A program made the translations under genes and the position numbers. This document shows positions 1 through 9,100 of a stretch of 64,000 nucleotides of DNA, one piece after another; positions within the stretch are counted from its first letter, which is position 1, and every line of letters starts with the position of its first letter. The stretch is taken from NCBI RefSeq assembly GCF_000282375.1, contig NZ_AKJK01000043.1:121105-185104 (forward strand), read 5' to 3'. The notes under the pieces were generated by a model. The model ran no database searches. It was not told the origin of the DNA and saw only the letters and a program-made list of their open reading frames with translations. The stretch is from Pseudomonas sp. GM50. Lineage in GTDB: Bacteria; Pseudomonadota; Gammaproteobacteria; Pseudomonadales; Pseudomonadaceae.

Positions 1-613
1 TCCCTCTCCGGCTACCCTCGGCTTCGGCGTGGATGGCAGCCTTGGTGTTTTCTCCACTGATCTGGGAGCTATAGTCATCCACAGGCCTGTCCATGGGCTG
101 GCGATGGGGTATCGATACCCTATCGGTAGCGTCACAGCGGTGGTTTTCTCCCTGATTAGCGCTTTGGCTCGACGCTTGGAATTCCTGGATTAGCATCTCG
201 CGATACTCGTCGGACTCTTGCAGTCTTTCCGCCATGTCATCCAGATAGTCTGATATCCAATGCGCAGGCATTTCTCTGATTTGCTTGATGGACTTCTGAC
301 GTAGCGTTGGCGCTAGCGCCATTTTCGGGGAGTTATGCTCCCACCAAATGCGAACCCACACGAAGCTCGTTTCGGCATCGTATTTTATGAAGTCAGAGTC
401 ACAGAGGCGTTTCAGTACTGGCATGAATTGTGACTCTGTGTCCCATCCCATTTCTGCTGCAGCAATCCTTGGGACGATAGAATAACTACCAACAATGTTG
501 CTGGAGGTACATGTTAATAGATAGACGAGAGTTGCTCGGTCTTCTTGAGTGCGCCCAGCCATCTTGGGTGAGTTCCAAAATTTCTTGTCGTTGATCGTCC
601 GTTGCCGACCCAT
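1..613 (-). CDS. Partial gene, island protein resembling a replication-initiator-type DNA-binding protein
   Basis: The frame opens at an ATG at 613 and stays open to the window edge, so only about 204 N-terminal residues are seen. A GAGGGAG ribosome site lies 7 bases upstream. The N-terminus begins MGRQRTINDKKFW, followed by a segment (roughly residues 20-75) with the look of a winged-helix fold. The C-terminal part is Gln/Glu/Ser-rich and polar. From memory it resembles a protein often found near integrases in Pseudomonas elements, possibly acting in element replication, but I cannot name a family. It is codirectional with the small gene 637-876 and probably cotranscribed from the promoter at 948-975. 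Confidence 0.7.
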   Translation of the reverse strand, partial: MGRQRTINDKKFWNSPKMAGRTQEDRATLVYLLTCTSSNIVGSYSIVPRIAAAEMGWDTESQFMPVLKRLCDSDFIKYDAETSFVWVRIWWEHNSPKMALAPTLRQKSIKQIREMPAHWISDYLDDMAERLQESDEYREMLIQEFQASSQSANQGENHRCDATDRVSIPHRQPMDRPVDDYSSQISGENTKAAIHAEAEGSRRG

Positions 614-636
614 AGTAAATCTCCCTCAGGTCAGTA

Positions 637-876
637 TTATTGAACGTGTGCTTCGCTTTTTGGTGCTTCAAGCTGTAGTGCTACATTGACTTGCTGCGTA
701 CGAAAGTAGATGCGACGGCCGATCCGTATCATTGTGGGTTTAAGTTTTCTCGATAGGTCGGTGTCCGAGTAGAGTGAAACTCTTAGCCCATCTGTCGAGC
801 GTCCAAGTAACTCGGCCAAATCAGGCAGTTGCATTAGTGCGCCAAACTTTCCAACCAAATACGCTTCAGTGTTCAT
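637..876 (-). CDS. Small putative DNA-binding protein (79 aa) of the integrative element
   Basis: Starts at ATG 876 (MNTEAYLVGK) with AAGGTGA 7 bases upstream; a longer frame from 927 exists but has no such site. The order leucine-rich helix, 'LPDLAELLGRS', then 'MIRIGRRIYFRT' is what is expected of a small MerR/excisionase-like winged helix whose last strand is positively charged. Its position after a good promoter and before the partial gene 1-613 suggests an element regulator or recombination directionality factor. That role is inference; no catalytic motif is present. Confidence 0.7.
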   Translation of the reverse strand: MNTEAYLVGKFGALMQLPDLAELLGRSTDGLRVSLYSDTDLSRKLKPTMIRIGRRIYFRTQQVNVALQLEAPKSEAHVQ

Positions 877-947
877 CGTGGTTTCACCTTTTTTGATGCA
901 GGTTGAGCAGCGCTCGGTAGTCTGCAAGTTCGTGGAGAAGTTAGACG

Positions 948-975
948 ATTATGAGCGTAAGTTAGTTGCTGTCAA
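948..975 (-). promoter_or_regulatory. Sigma70-type promoter for the 876-to-1 genes
   Basis: On the minus strand TTGACA (975-970) and CATAAT (953-948) are separated by 16 bases. The expected start point is near 941, about 65 bases before the ATG at 876. The -35 box is a perfect consensus match. Confidence 0.6.
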
Positions 976-1039
976 ACTTGTTGGTGACACGGATTGTCCA
1001 AGGTAGATAAGTTTGGTATTCGGTGTGTCGCCATATAAC

Positions 1040-1052
1040 TACCAGCGTGGTA
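1040..1052. promoter_or_regulatory. Operator-like inverted repeat TACCA-GCG-TGGTA
   Basis: A perfect 5+5 inverted repeat with a 3-base centre lies about 65 bases upstream of the -35 box at 970-975, in an AT-rich gap (877-1248). It could bind the element's own regulator. The same gap also holds a 9-bp hairpin (1151-1173) without a proper U-tract; nothing else coding was seen there. Confidence 0.35.
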
Positions 1053-1248
1053 TATCTTGGTTTTTTGTGGTTTGCAAAATTGCCAGTAATTCAAGGGGTT
1101 ATAATTAATTTCATTTTTTTGGCAAAAAGATGGTTTTTTTGATGCTCATGCTGTTCAGAAAGGCTCTGAGCAGGGCGGTTTCCTGCATGTCGTAGGCATT
1201 CGGTCTTAATGGCGTGCTTCGGTGAAATCTGGAAGGCCGGCCGCGGAT

Positions 1249-1716
1249 CTAGGGTGCGCAGTGGGCCTTCAATGCGTTGACCTCCGAAATATGGCACATC
1301 ACTGGTATCCGCTTCGCTCCGGCAAAATACAGGTAGCGCGTGCGATGGCGACCGTTTGTGTACCCGATGTATTTCAAGCGATACACGACGGCCTTCTTAA
1401 AAAACCGCCATTTTCGTTCGTATTGAACGACATCCCGCTCGTTGAATGAGATGACCGGCATTTCGACTGGTTGCTCCCGTGGCCCAGGCGGTGCTAAGAA
1501 ACAAAAGATCCCTTCCCGCTTGGCCGGTTGCCAATCCTCTACTGGTGAAAGCACATACCCCCGTATGTCCTGATTGGAAAAGTGGATCAGCTTTTCCGTG
1601 TCGACCTCTACCACCTCGTAGTTCACGTAGCCAGGCCTGCGGCGGAGTGCAACGCTTTGGTAGTTAGGATGGTCCTTGCCCAACTGCACATGGAATAGTT
1701 CGTCGTCTTGCGACAT
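1249..1716 (-). CDS. Hypothetical protein (155 aa)
   Basis: Start chosen at ATG 1716 (MSQDDELFHVQLG) because AAGGGA lies 7 bases upstream; a longer frame to 1830 would run into the divergent gene. The protein is rich in aromatic and basic residues (for example FNERDVVQYERKWRFFKKAV near residues 95-115) and has no signal peptide or membrane segment. I do not recognise a family. It is divergent from the gene at 1761, separated by only 44 bases, so the two probably share a control region. Similar small basic proteins are frequent in Pseudomonas elements. Confidence 0.6.
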   Translation of the reverse strand: MSQDDELFHVQLGKDHPNYQSVALRRRPGYVNYEVVEVDTEKLIHFSNQDIRGYVLSPVEDWQPAKREGIFCFLAPPGPREQPVEMPVISFNERDVVQYERKWRFFKKAVVYRLKYIGYTNGRHRTRYLYFAGAKRIPVMCHISEVNALKAHCAP

Positions 1717-1760
1717 TGTTGTTCCCTTGTCTAATTGTGGTTGCAGCAGGGAGTGTGCAA

Positions 1761-2783
1761 GTGAGTGAAATGGCTGACAAGGTAGAGGTTCTGTCCCTTG
1801 AGGTCTCTGATCGGATGATGGGAGCCTCACGGGCGTTGTGCTCCATCAAGTTCTCGATGGACATGAGCTCCCGGTATTATTTTGAGCAGGAGTATCAAAA
1901 CGACTGGATGGACAGTGGTGGTACCTGCGCTTTTTGGGGGCATTCATTTCTACGCATTGTGGTGCCTTTTCTCGACTGGGAGGAATCCCAGTCGGTGCGG
2001 TTCAAAGCCCTTGTTGATCCTCGCTATGTCCTTGGGGCTAGCATCAAGGGGAAGCCTCAACACGTCCCTGAAGAGGAGATCGCGGATAGGATTGAGAGCT
2101 ACTCGACGAACTTTACCTGGTCCAACAAGGCTCTTTACACCTGGTACAAGCCCTTGGGCATATTGACCGCGCATGAAGGTAAGCATCGTGTTGCGTTCAT
2201 GCGTACTCATGGGAATAAACCGATTGCTGCCTGGGTTGATGAGCAGAATTATCCTGCTGCCAAACGAATTCAGCTCATAGAGCCAGCAAGGCGGCAGGAT
2301 GAGTGGTTAGCTCTGCTAGACGGGCGATACCTGCAAGTACTCCAGCGACCCTATACCTCGGTAGCACTGTTACGGGAGTATGGTGTGGAGTCCTTCAGAT
2401 GGCATCAACTGAAGGACCTTCCGCCTGAAGACTTGGTGAGAGACGCCGTTTACCAGCGTCGACTGCACAAAATACAGGAAACGATTAGAGAAGCTGATCG
2501 AACCCTAGATCTACTTGAACTTGTTGCTGTGGTCTCGGCCCCGGTACCTGAGAGTAAAAGCGTCCGTCTCAACCTATTGATGCTGGATAATCTGAGGTTC
2601 GACGCGCTCCGGTATGCTCGATGGCCAAGTAGCCTGTTGGCTCTGAGTTTGGCTGCCAAGCTAGTCGACGGTGTGTTTGAGCTTTCCGGGTTTGATGAGG
2701 TTGCAAACGGATTATTTTGCGCAGCCTTCGCTATGGCATTCGCACCAATGCTAATGGAGTGGAGGCGGCGGAAATCAACGTAG
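1761..2783 (+). CDS. Island protein with ParB/Srx-like box and hydrophobic C-terminus
   Basis: GTG at 1761 is preferred since AGGGAG lies about 8 bases upstream; ATG at 1770 is the alternative. The protein is about 340 aa. Near residues 140-155 it has 'AHEGKHRVAFMRTHG', which resembles the Gx(H/R)R box of ParB/sulfiredoxin-like folds that bind nucleotide or DNA. The central part contains a run of charged helices. The last 60 residues have two hydrophobic stretches (SLLALSLAAKLV and NGLFCAAFAMAFAPML), perhaps a membrane hairpin. Function unknown. The box assignment is weak, being based on one motif. Confidence 0.6.
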   Translation: MSEMADKVEVLSLEVSDRMMGASRALCSIKFSMDMSSRYYFEQEYQNDWMDSGGTCAFWGHSFLRIVVPFLDWEESQSVRFKALVDPRYVLGASIKGKPQHVPEEEIADRIESYSTNFTWSNKALYTWYKPLGILTAHEGKHRVAFMRTHGNKPIAAWVDEQNYPAAKRIQLIEPARRQDEWLALLDGRYLQVLQRPYTSVALLREYGVESFRWHQLKDLPPEDLVRDAVYQRRLHKIQETIREADRTLDLLELVAVVSAPVPESKSVRLNLLMLDNLRFDALRYARWPSSLLALSLAAKLVDGVFELSGFDEVANGLFCAAFAMAFAPMLMEWRRRKST

Positions 2784-3006
2784 CAAGCTAATTCTCGGTG
2801 GCACGATCTGCTGTTAAAAAAGCATGATCCGAGACGGTTCTGAAAAGTTTAGGTAAGCGATTTCAGGCATAAAAGCCCCTTTTTATAGGTGGCGCTTATT
2901 ACATTTGCGTTTACAGTGCGTAATTGCATGGACTAGACCGCCCATTTGCATTACCACTACTGATTAGTCAGCCCATGCTTCAATCTGCTAATAACGGGAG
3001 TATATT

Positions 3007-3795
3007 TTGTACAAGAAAAAGCATAGCCCTGCGGAAAAACCTAACGTATTGGAGGTGGATGGCGAAAAATTAAGCAATCCTCATCAATTCACGAGAGTTC
3101 AACATGTGATCCCGCAGGCGCACCTCAAGGAGTGGGCAAACGCTGACGGAAAATTATCCATTTTTGGAATGGAAGACCCAGTTAGGGTTGATAAAGCCTT
3201 CTATGTTGATCGACTTTGGAGTCAATGGGCAGAAGGGAAGATGCTGGGCGCAAACGAAAATAATTATTTTATACAGTCTCGCTTGATAAGAGCTGGCTCG
3301 CCAATCACAGAGCATACGCACCTTACAGCGTATTTCTGCATGCTGCATGCTCGGATGGTTGTTACTCATAAAGAACGCCCACAATATGCATCAATTATGA
3401 CCGAACCTAACATTGTGCCAAGCAAGGCTGATTTAGAAAAAGTGGAAGCGAGTAATGCCAAAAGTCATGTTCATGAAGTAATGTTTGGCGACGACGATTC
3501 TCAGGCCGTTGCTCGGCAGCTTGTAACTATGCATCTACAGGCTGATTATCAGCGGTGGGTACGATATTATGAATCTACTCAATGGGAGGTTTTTCATATA
3601 GATCTAGGCCGATTTATTATGCCTGATTTCTTACGGGAATTACTGGTAATGAGGCGACCAATCCTTCCTATAACCCCTCAGACAATCGCCATTGATTCTA
3701 ATTTGAAGCGACAATTGGAAAAAGCTGGCTGGCTCACCGAGCGAGGAATCAACACGATTCTGAAGGCTGGTGTGAAAAAACACTACGTGCAGTGA
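3007..3795 (+). CDS. DUF4238-like protein
   Basis: TTG start at 3007 with GGGAG 6 bases upstream. The protein has 262 aa. 'VQHVIPQAHLKEWAN' at residues 31-45 followed by 'LSIFGMED' resembles the opening of DUF4238 proteins (QHYIPxxYLKxF, then a short strand reporting a bound substrate). No signal peptide or membrane segment. Base composition is AT-rich (25 of 60 bases G/C in 3241-3300 by my count), unlike the core genome to the right. DUF4238 has no established function; members are frequent in accessory regions. The gene stands alone, 100 bases from a convergent gene. Confidence 0.6.
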   Translation: MYKKKHSPAEKPNVLEVDGEKLSNPHQFTRVQHVIPQAHLKEWANADGKLSIFGMEDPVRVDKAFYVDRLWSQWAEGKMLGANENNYFIQSRLIRAGSPITEHTHLTAYFCMLHARMVVTHKERPQYASIMTEPNIVPSKADLEKVEASNAKSHVHEVMFGDDDSQAVARQLVTMHLQADYQRWVRYYESTQWEVFHIDLGRFIMPDFLRELLVMRRPILPITPQTIAIDSNLKRQLEKAGWLTERGINTILKAGVKKHYVQ

Positions 3796-3901
3796 TGTAA
3801 TTTTTAGCAGGTTGCAGGGCGTGTAAGTTCTCACGTCAAAAGGCGGGCTAGATGCTATATAAGTATAGAAACTAGAGGTGGTCGATGCGAATTAGGCACG
3901 T

Positions 3902-4543
3902 TTAAGCTGGCGCTGCGGGTCGACCGGGTCGCTGCACTTTTAGGGGCTTCTTAGACCCATCACCCCGATTCAGTCGATGCCACATGATATCATCATATTG
4001 CACTGGAAATATTTTGCCCTGAAACTCTTCTTGAATGTGTTCGGTAATCAGATCTTGTAGTGCTTTGTATTCCAGTATTTCAAGGGTCGCAATTGTTTTA
4101 GCTTTTATCCTAGCAAGCGGGTATTTGGATTTTAGAAAGTTCATTATTGGATTGTCGATTGCTCCATGAAGAAATGGTAGCAACATTACTGTGGTTTTGG
4201 AATCCGGTAAGTGGCAGTAATGCACATAAACCTTCACTGAAATGTCGAATACTTTGGCGGCGTGCCCATACGATGCCGGCCTGCTCGGCTTCTCAGGTTT
4301 ATTTTTAAATGTTTTGCGTGCCGTAGAGATCCTGCCTGCGAACCAGTTGCAAAACTCAGAATGTATTTGTTCGTATTCCTGGTGATTGGAAACTCTAGAG
4401 AGTTGTCTGAAAGACTTGTGAAGTTGATCCGAGATTTTCTCCTTTGAGTCTTTTTCAAACAAACGAATCATTGCAGTAAATGTCATTGCCATATCGATCA
4501 CATTCGAGGCCTTGATCGATTCCGCTTCCTCGTTTGGACTCAC
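3902..4543 (-). CDS. Hypothetical island protein
   Basis: GTG at 4543 (VSPNEEAES) has AAGGAG at correct distance (6 bases); the ATG at 4549 directly abuts the same AGGAG and is less likely. About 213 aa, largely helical and polar, with a basic tail 'KPLKVQRPGRPAAPA'. No family recognised. Convergent with the DUF4238-like gene and codirectional with the integrase, from which it is separated by about 350 bases of apparently noncoding DNA. Confidence 0.55.
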   Translation of the reverse strand: MSPNEEAESIKASNVIDMAMTFTAMIRLFEKDSKEKISDQLHKSFRQLSRVSNHQEYEQIHSEFCNWFAGRISTARKTFKNKPEKPSRPASYGHAAKVFDISVKVYVHYCHLPDSKTTVMLLPFLHGAIDNPIMNFLKSKYPLARIKAKTIATLEILEYKALQDLITEHIQEEFQGKIFPVQYDDIMWHRLNRGDGSKKPLKVQRPGRPAAPA

Positions 4544-4549
4544 GCGCAT

Positions 4550-4892
4550 CTCCTTAGCCGGCAGTGTTAGGCATTTGCAAGGCTAACCTTATTGAGCATC
4601 GCTCTCAATCTTCATGACCTATGGCGACCCGCCACTACTGGCCGTTTGCTCTCCTACGGGAAGGCTAGCGCTGGGCAACTACTTGAGGCGAAGGGCTGCA
4701 TTGGGTCGATTCTGCCGGTTACGACCGGCAGTGATGCGCAGTTCTCTGCCGATCATGGTCACCAAACGTGCTGGTCAAATCCGATGCAATCGGTGGTCAG
4801 AACGAATGCAGTCAGGTGCTCAAGTAGAGTGCAATTTCGCATACAGAAAAGATCCGAAAGCGGGGGCGCGTGGACAAAATCCCCCATTTTAA
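4550..4892. other. Noncoding gap of the element with a hairpin
   Basis: No reading frame with a ribosome site or protein-like composition was found. A strong 8-bp hairpin (CTGCCGGT-TACG-ACCGGCAG) lies at 4712-4731. It has no U-tract, so it is not a clear terminator for either neighbour. Confidence 0.4.
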
Positions 4893-5966
4893 CTAGTAAA
4901 CTTCAGTGCCGGGTCTCGTTATTTTGTCCAGTTTACTGACGAGGTCTTCGGCTCGCAGGTGTGTGTAACGCTTAAGCATCTGCATCGATTTATGCCCACT
5001 GATAGCTGATACCTCCTGGTCGGACAGTCCACCCTCGACAAGCCGACTCACTGCTTCGTGACGCAGGTCGTGAAACCTGAAATCAGGCAGATCGAGTTTC
5101 TTCTTCAACTGACCCCAAATCTTGGTGAAGGTATACGGCCGCCGCTTCCCGTCCTTCCCAGGCTCACCAAAAAACACCAGATTGCAGTCGATCGGACGCA
5201 CCGGGTTATCCATCGCAGCTTTAAATACTTCGGTGGCACGCTTGCTCAGAGGCACGGTGCGCGAGCCGTCGTTCTTTGTGTCTGAGAGGCGTATGACGCG
5301 CTTTGCCAAATCCACTTGAGGACGACGTAGGGATGAGATCTCTGACGAGCGCATACCCGTTTCCAGAGCGATGCAAACAATCCAGCCCAGCATAGGGTTG
5401 CTATGTCGATTCACGGCCGCGAGCAGAAGGCGTTCTTCCTCCGGCGATAATCTTCGGTCACGACCATCCCCAGGACTCGGCTTACGGATGTTCAGCACTG
5501 GGTTGAACGTCAGGCCCAAACCCCACTCCTGAATCGCTACCGTGTACAGGTGGCTTAATAGGGCCAGCTCCAGGCGAACGGTGTTGTTGCTTATGGTTCC
5601 ACCACGGCTGGGTTCGTTCAGGCGCTTGTCGCGATAGCCGGCGATGATTTCAGCGGAGAGGGCAGCCATGGAGTATTTGCCCAGGTGCTCGATCAGTTTC
5701 TTGGCTTTCGAGGTTTCGCCACGCTGAGTGGTGGGCTTCTTGGTGGGGGTTATGTCGCTCAGATAGCGCTTGAGTGCAGCCTCTAGCGTCATTTTCTCCG
5801 AGCCGCTACGCCGGATGTACACACCACGAACCATTTCTTCTTCAGTGCGCCGAGACCAATCCTCCGCATCACGCTTGGTGCGGAAGGTTTTAGCCACGGT
5901 CGGCCAGCCAGTTTTGCGAATCAGCGCCTTCCAAGTACCAGAAGGAGTTTTGACGATTGTAGCCAT
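4893..5966 (-). CDS. Tyrosine-recombinase integrase of the element
   Basis: 357 aa, intact. It is a phage-type integrase that would catalyse insertion and excision at the neighbouring tRNA. The N-terminal arm-binding domain is about residues 1-50, the SAM-like core-binding domain about 58-150, and the catalytic domain 170-350. Catalytic residues visible: R206 (ETGMR), K231 (TKND), H299-x-x-R302 (HDLRH), H325 (GHKS), nucleophile Y334 (RYTHL). Its 5' end lies about 130 bases from the tRNA 3' end, the classic layout for integration into a tRNA. No second attachment repeat was seen in the window, so the other element end is to the left of position 1. Confidence 0.95.
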   Translation of the reverse strand: MATIVKTPSGTWKALIRKTGWPTVAKTFRTKRDAEDWSRRTEEEMVRGVYIRRSGSEKMTLEAALKRYLSDITPTKKPTTQRGETSKAKKLIEHLGKYSMAALSAEIIAGYRDKRLNEPSRGGTISNNTVRLELALLSHLYTVAIQEWGLGLTFNPVLNIRKPSPGDGRDRRLSPEEERLLLAAVNRHSNPMLGWIVCIALETGMRSSEISSLRRPQVDLAKRVIRLSDTKNDGSRTVPLSKRATEVFKAAMDNPVRPIDCNLVFFGEPGKDGKRRPYTFTKIWGQLKKKLDLPDFRFHDLRHEAVSRLVEGGLSDQEVSAISGHKSMQMLKRYTHLRAEDLVSKLDKITRPGTEVY

Positions 5967-6065
5967 AGGGGAGGGGGTTCCTAGGAGGCTGGTGATCCAG
6001 CACTGTACCTAATTTGTACCCTTGGAGCGTAGGACTGTAAAAGCAGGGCTTCACCCAGAAACACG

Positions 6066-6088
6066 AAAGCCGCGCAGTGCGCGGCTTT
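6066..6088 (-). terminator. Rho-independent terminator downstream of tRNA-Ile2
   Basis: Perfect 10-bp stem (AAAGCCGCGC / GCGCGGCTTT) with a 3-base loop, just past the 3' end of the minus-strand tRNA gene; on that strand the stem ends in TTT and is followed by CGTGTTTC. Confidence 0.75.
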
Positions 6089-6093
6089 GAGTA

Positions 6094-6170
<77 letters not shown>

Positions 6171-6185
6171 TCAGTAGGCCGCGGA

Positions 6186-9100
6186 TTATAGCGACGGTTT
6201 CTCAGCTGTGCTATCCGAAAAATCCAATATGGCTGTACGAAGAAACGTCGCGGCGAATTCGTCGGGGGGAAGTGGCAGGCTGACAATGTAACCCTGGATC
6301 TGTTCACAGCCCTCCGCAGCCAGGAATTGCTGCTGCGCCTGGGTTTCGACGCCCTCGGCGATGACGGTGAATTGCATGCTGCGGCCCAGGGCGATGATTG
6401 CGCGAACAATCGCCGCGTCGTGTGGGTCGTCCGGCAGGCCGCGGACGAAGGATTGGTCGATCTTGAGGATGTCCAGCGGCAGGCGTTTGAGGTAGCTCAG
6501 GGACGAATAGCCGGTGCCGAAATCGTCGATTGCCAATTGCACGCCCAGGCGTTTGAGTTGGTGCAGCACCGCCAGCGCTTCTTCGGCCTGGCTCATGATG
6601 AAGTTTTCAGTGATTTCCAGTTGCAGGAAGCCGGGTTTGAGGTGGTTGTCCTTGAGCAATTGTTCGATCCTGCCGAGCAGGTTCGGCTGGCGCAGTTGCG
6701 CACCCGCGAGGTTGACTGAGAGTGGGCCCAGGCACTCATAGACCTGATTCCACTCGTACATCTGTCGGCAGGCTGTCTCAAGTACCCAATCGCCGATTTG
6801 CAGGATCATGCCGTTTTCTTCGGCCAGGGGAATGAAGTGCTCGGGAGGTACATCGCCGAAGGTGGGGTGATGCCAGCGAATCAGCGCTTCGGCGCCGACC
6901 ACTCGATGATCGTCCAGACTGATTTTGGGCTGGTAGTACAAAAACAGCTCATTGCGCTCGATAGCGCGCCGCAGTTCATGTTCCAGCGCCACGCGCTCGC
7001 TGGCTTGGGCGGTGAGATCGCGGGTGTAGCTTTCAACCCGGTTACGGCCCTTGGCCTTGGAGCGATACATCGCGGCATCGGCGTTCTTGACCAGTGTAGC
7101 GACGTCGCAGCCGTCCTTGGGGTACAGGCTGGTGCCGATGCTGGCGCTGATGAAAAACTCGTGCTCGCCGGCCTGGAAAGGGGCGGCGAAGCAATTGAGT
7201 AGTTTGGTGGCAATGTTGTCGGCGTCGCTGGACTGTTGCAGGCCGGGGAGCAGGATGATGAATTCGTCGCCCCCCAGCCGCGCCACGGTATCGATATCGC
7301 GCAACTGCTCCTTGAGGCGCACGGCAATGCCTTTGAGCAGCAGGTCACCGACCGGGTGGCCGAGGCTGTCGTTGATGTGTTTGAAGCGGTCCAGGTCGAG
7401 AAACAGCACGGCGCCCTGGCCACCGTTTTCCTGTTGGCTGTTCAGCGCGGTCAACAGCCGACTCTCGAACAGTGTGCGGTTTGGCAGGCCCGTCAGCGGG
7501 TCGTGGTGCGCCTGGTAGTCGAGTTTGGCCTGCGCGTGCTTGAGGCTGGAAATGTCCGCGAACACCGCAACAAAGTGGGTGATGAATTTATCCCGATTGC
7601 GCACTGCGCTGATAGTCAGCCAGCTCGGGTAGAGCTCGCCGTTCTTGCGCCGGTTGGAAATCTCGCCTTGCCAATGACCGTCGGCGGTCAATTGATGCCA
7701 CATCGCCGCATAAAATGCGCTGTCATGCAGGCCCGAGGCGAGCAGGCGAGGGGTGTGGCCCAGAGCTTCGCTCTCGCTGTAGCCGGTAATTTCGGTGAAC
7801 GCACGATTGACCGCGCTGATGTGCTGTTGGGTGTCGGTGATCAATACGCCCTCGGCAGTGCTCTCGAACACCGTGGCGGCCTGCTGCAATTTCTCCTGCA
7901 TCAGATGCCGCTCGGTAATGTCCCGGGCGATGGTCAGCATGCAGTCCTCATCGCCGATGGGCAATGGACGGCTTGAAACCTCACAGAGCCGGATCTGCCC
8001 GTCTTTGCGGCGGATGTGGCAACTGAAGTCACGGACGAAACCATCCCGGTGCAGCAACTCGAGCATCTGTTTGCGTTCGTTGAGATTGACCCAGATCCCC
8101 AGGTCCAGGGCCGACCGATCCACGGACATCGCACTATTGAAACCGGTAATACGGCTGAAGCCTTCGTTGACTTCCAGCAGCAAGCCGTCGCTCTGCCGGG
8201 ACAAGAGCAAGCCGTCGGGAGACGCATGAAAGGCCTTGGCGAATTTCTCTTCGGAGGTTTGCAGCTGTTGCTGGGTTTCCTTGAGCTGACTGATGTCCCG
8301 CACGACGACCACCAGAGCCGGGGTCGTATCGAGATCGAAAGGCTCGGCGGAAATCAGGCCGGTAAACACCTGGCCATTGCTGCGGCGAAAGGGCATCTCC
8401 AGGTTGCGGATGCTGCCGGCCTGCAACCGCTGCAACAAACCCGGCCCCACGCCGGGTACGCCCCAAATGTTCAGGTCGGTGGCGGTCTGGCCTATGACGT
8501 CTTCGGCCTTGAGGCCGATCTGTTCTTCGAACGCTTCATTGACTTCCAGCAGACAACCGTCGGAAAGCCGCGCGATCACCAGAATGTCCGGGCATTGCTG
8601 GAACACCGATGCGAACTTCTGTTCCGACAGGCGCAGCGCCTCTTCAGTGCGCTTGGCTTCGCTGATGTCGATCATCAGCCCGCGCAGTACCGGTTCATGG
8701 GCGTGCTCGATCAGGCTGACGATATCGCGGACCCAAAGGCAGCGGCCATCAGCGGTGATGACCCGGTAATCGACGCTGTGATCGCGTCCGGCCGCCACTT
8801 CGCGGTCGCAGAAGGTCTGGGCCCGCGTCAGATCCGCGGGGTGGATAATGTTGCGCCAGAAGCCCGGAATCAGCCAATGGGGCAGGGGATAACCAAGCAG
8901 ATCCTGAGCGTGAGGTGACACGTAACTGTAGGTGTAATCGCTGATCCGCGCCTCCCAGGCGATGGCTGAAAGACTCTCCACCAGCCCGCGGTAATGGTAT
9001 TCGCTGCTGCGCAGCTCCTGTTCCAGAGCGACCCGACGGGCAATTTCCGAACTGAGTCGGCGGTTGATCCGGATAACCACCGCCAGCACGATCATCAGAA

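Noticed and set aside
1151..1173. Hairpin CTGTTCAGA/TCTGAGCAG as a terminator
   Set aside because: The neighbouring T-run is on the wrong side for termination on either strand.
4592..4939. Short plus-strand frames between the unknown gene and the integrase
   Set aside because: No ribosome site, Cys/Trp-rich random-like composition, and overlap with the integrase 3' end.
5973..6060. Possible attachment repeat GTAGGACT (about 6030 and in the tRNA at about 6105)
   Set aside because: Only 8 bases long, well within chance.
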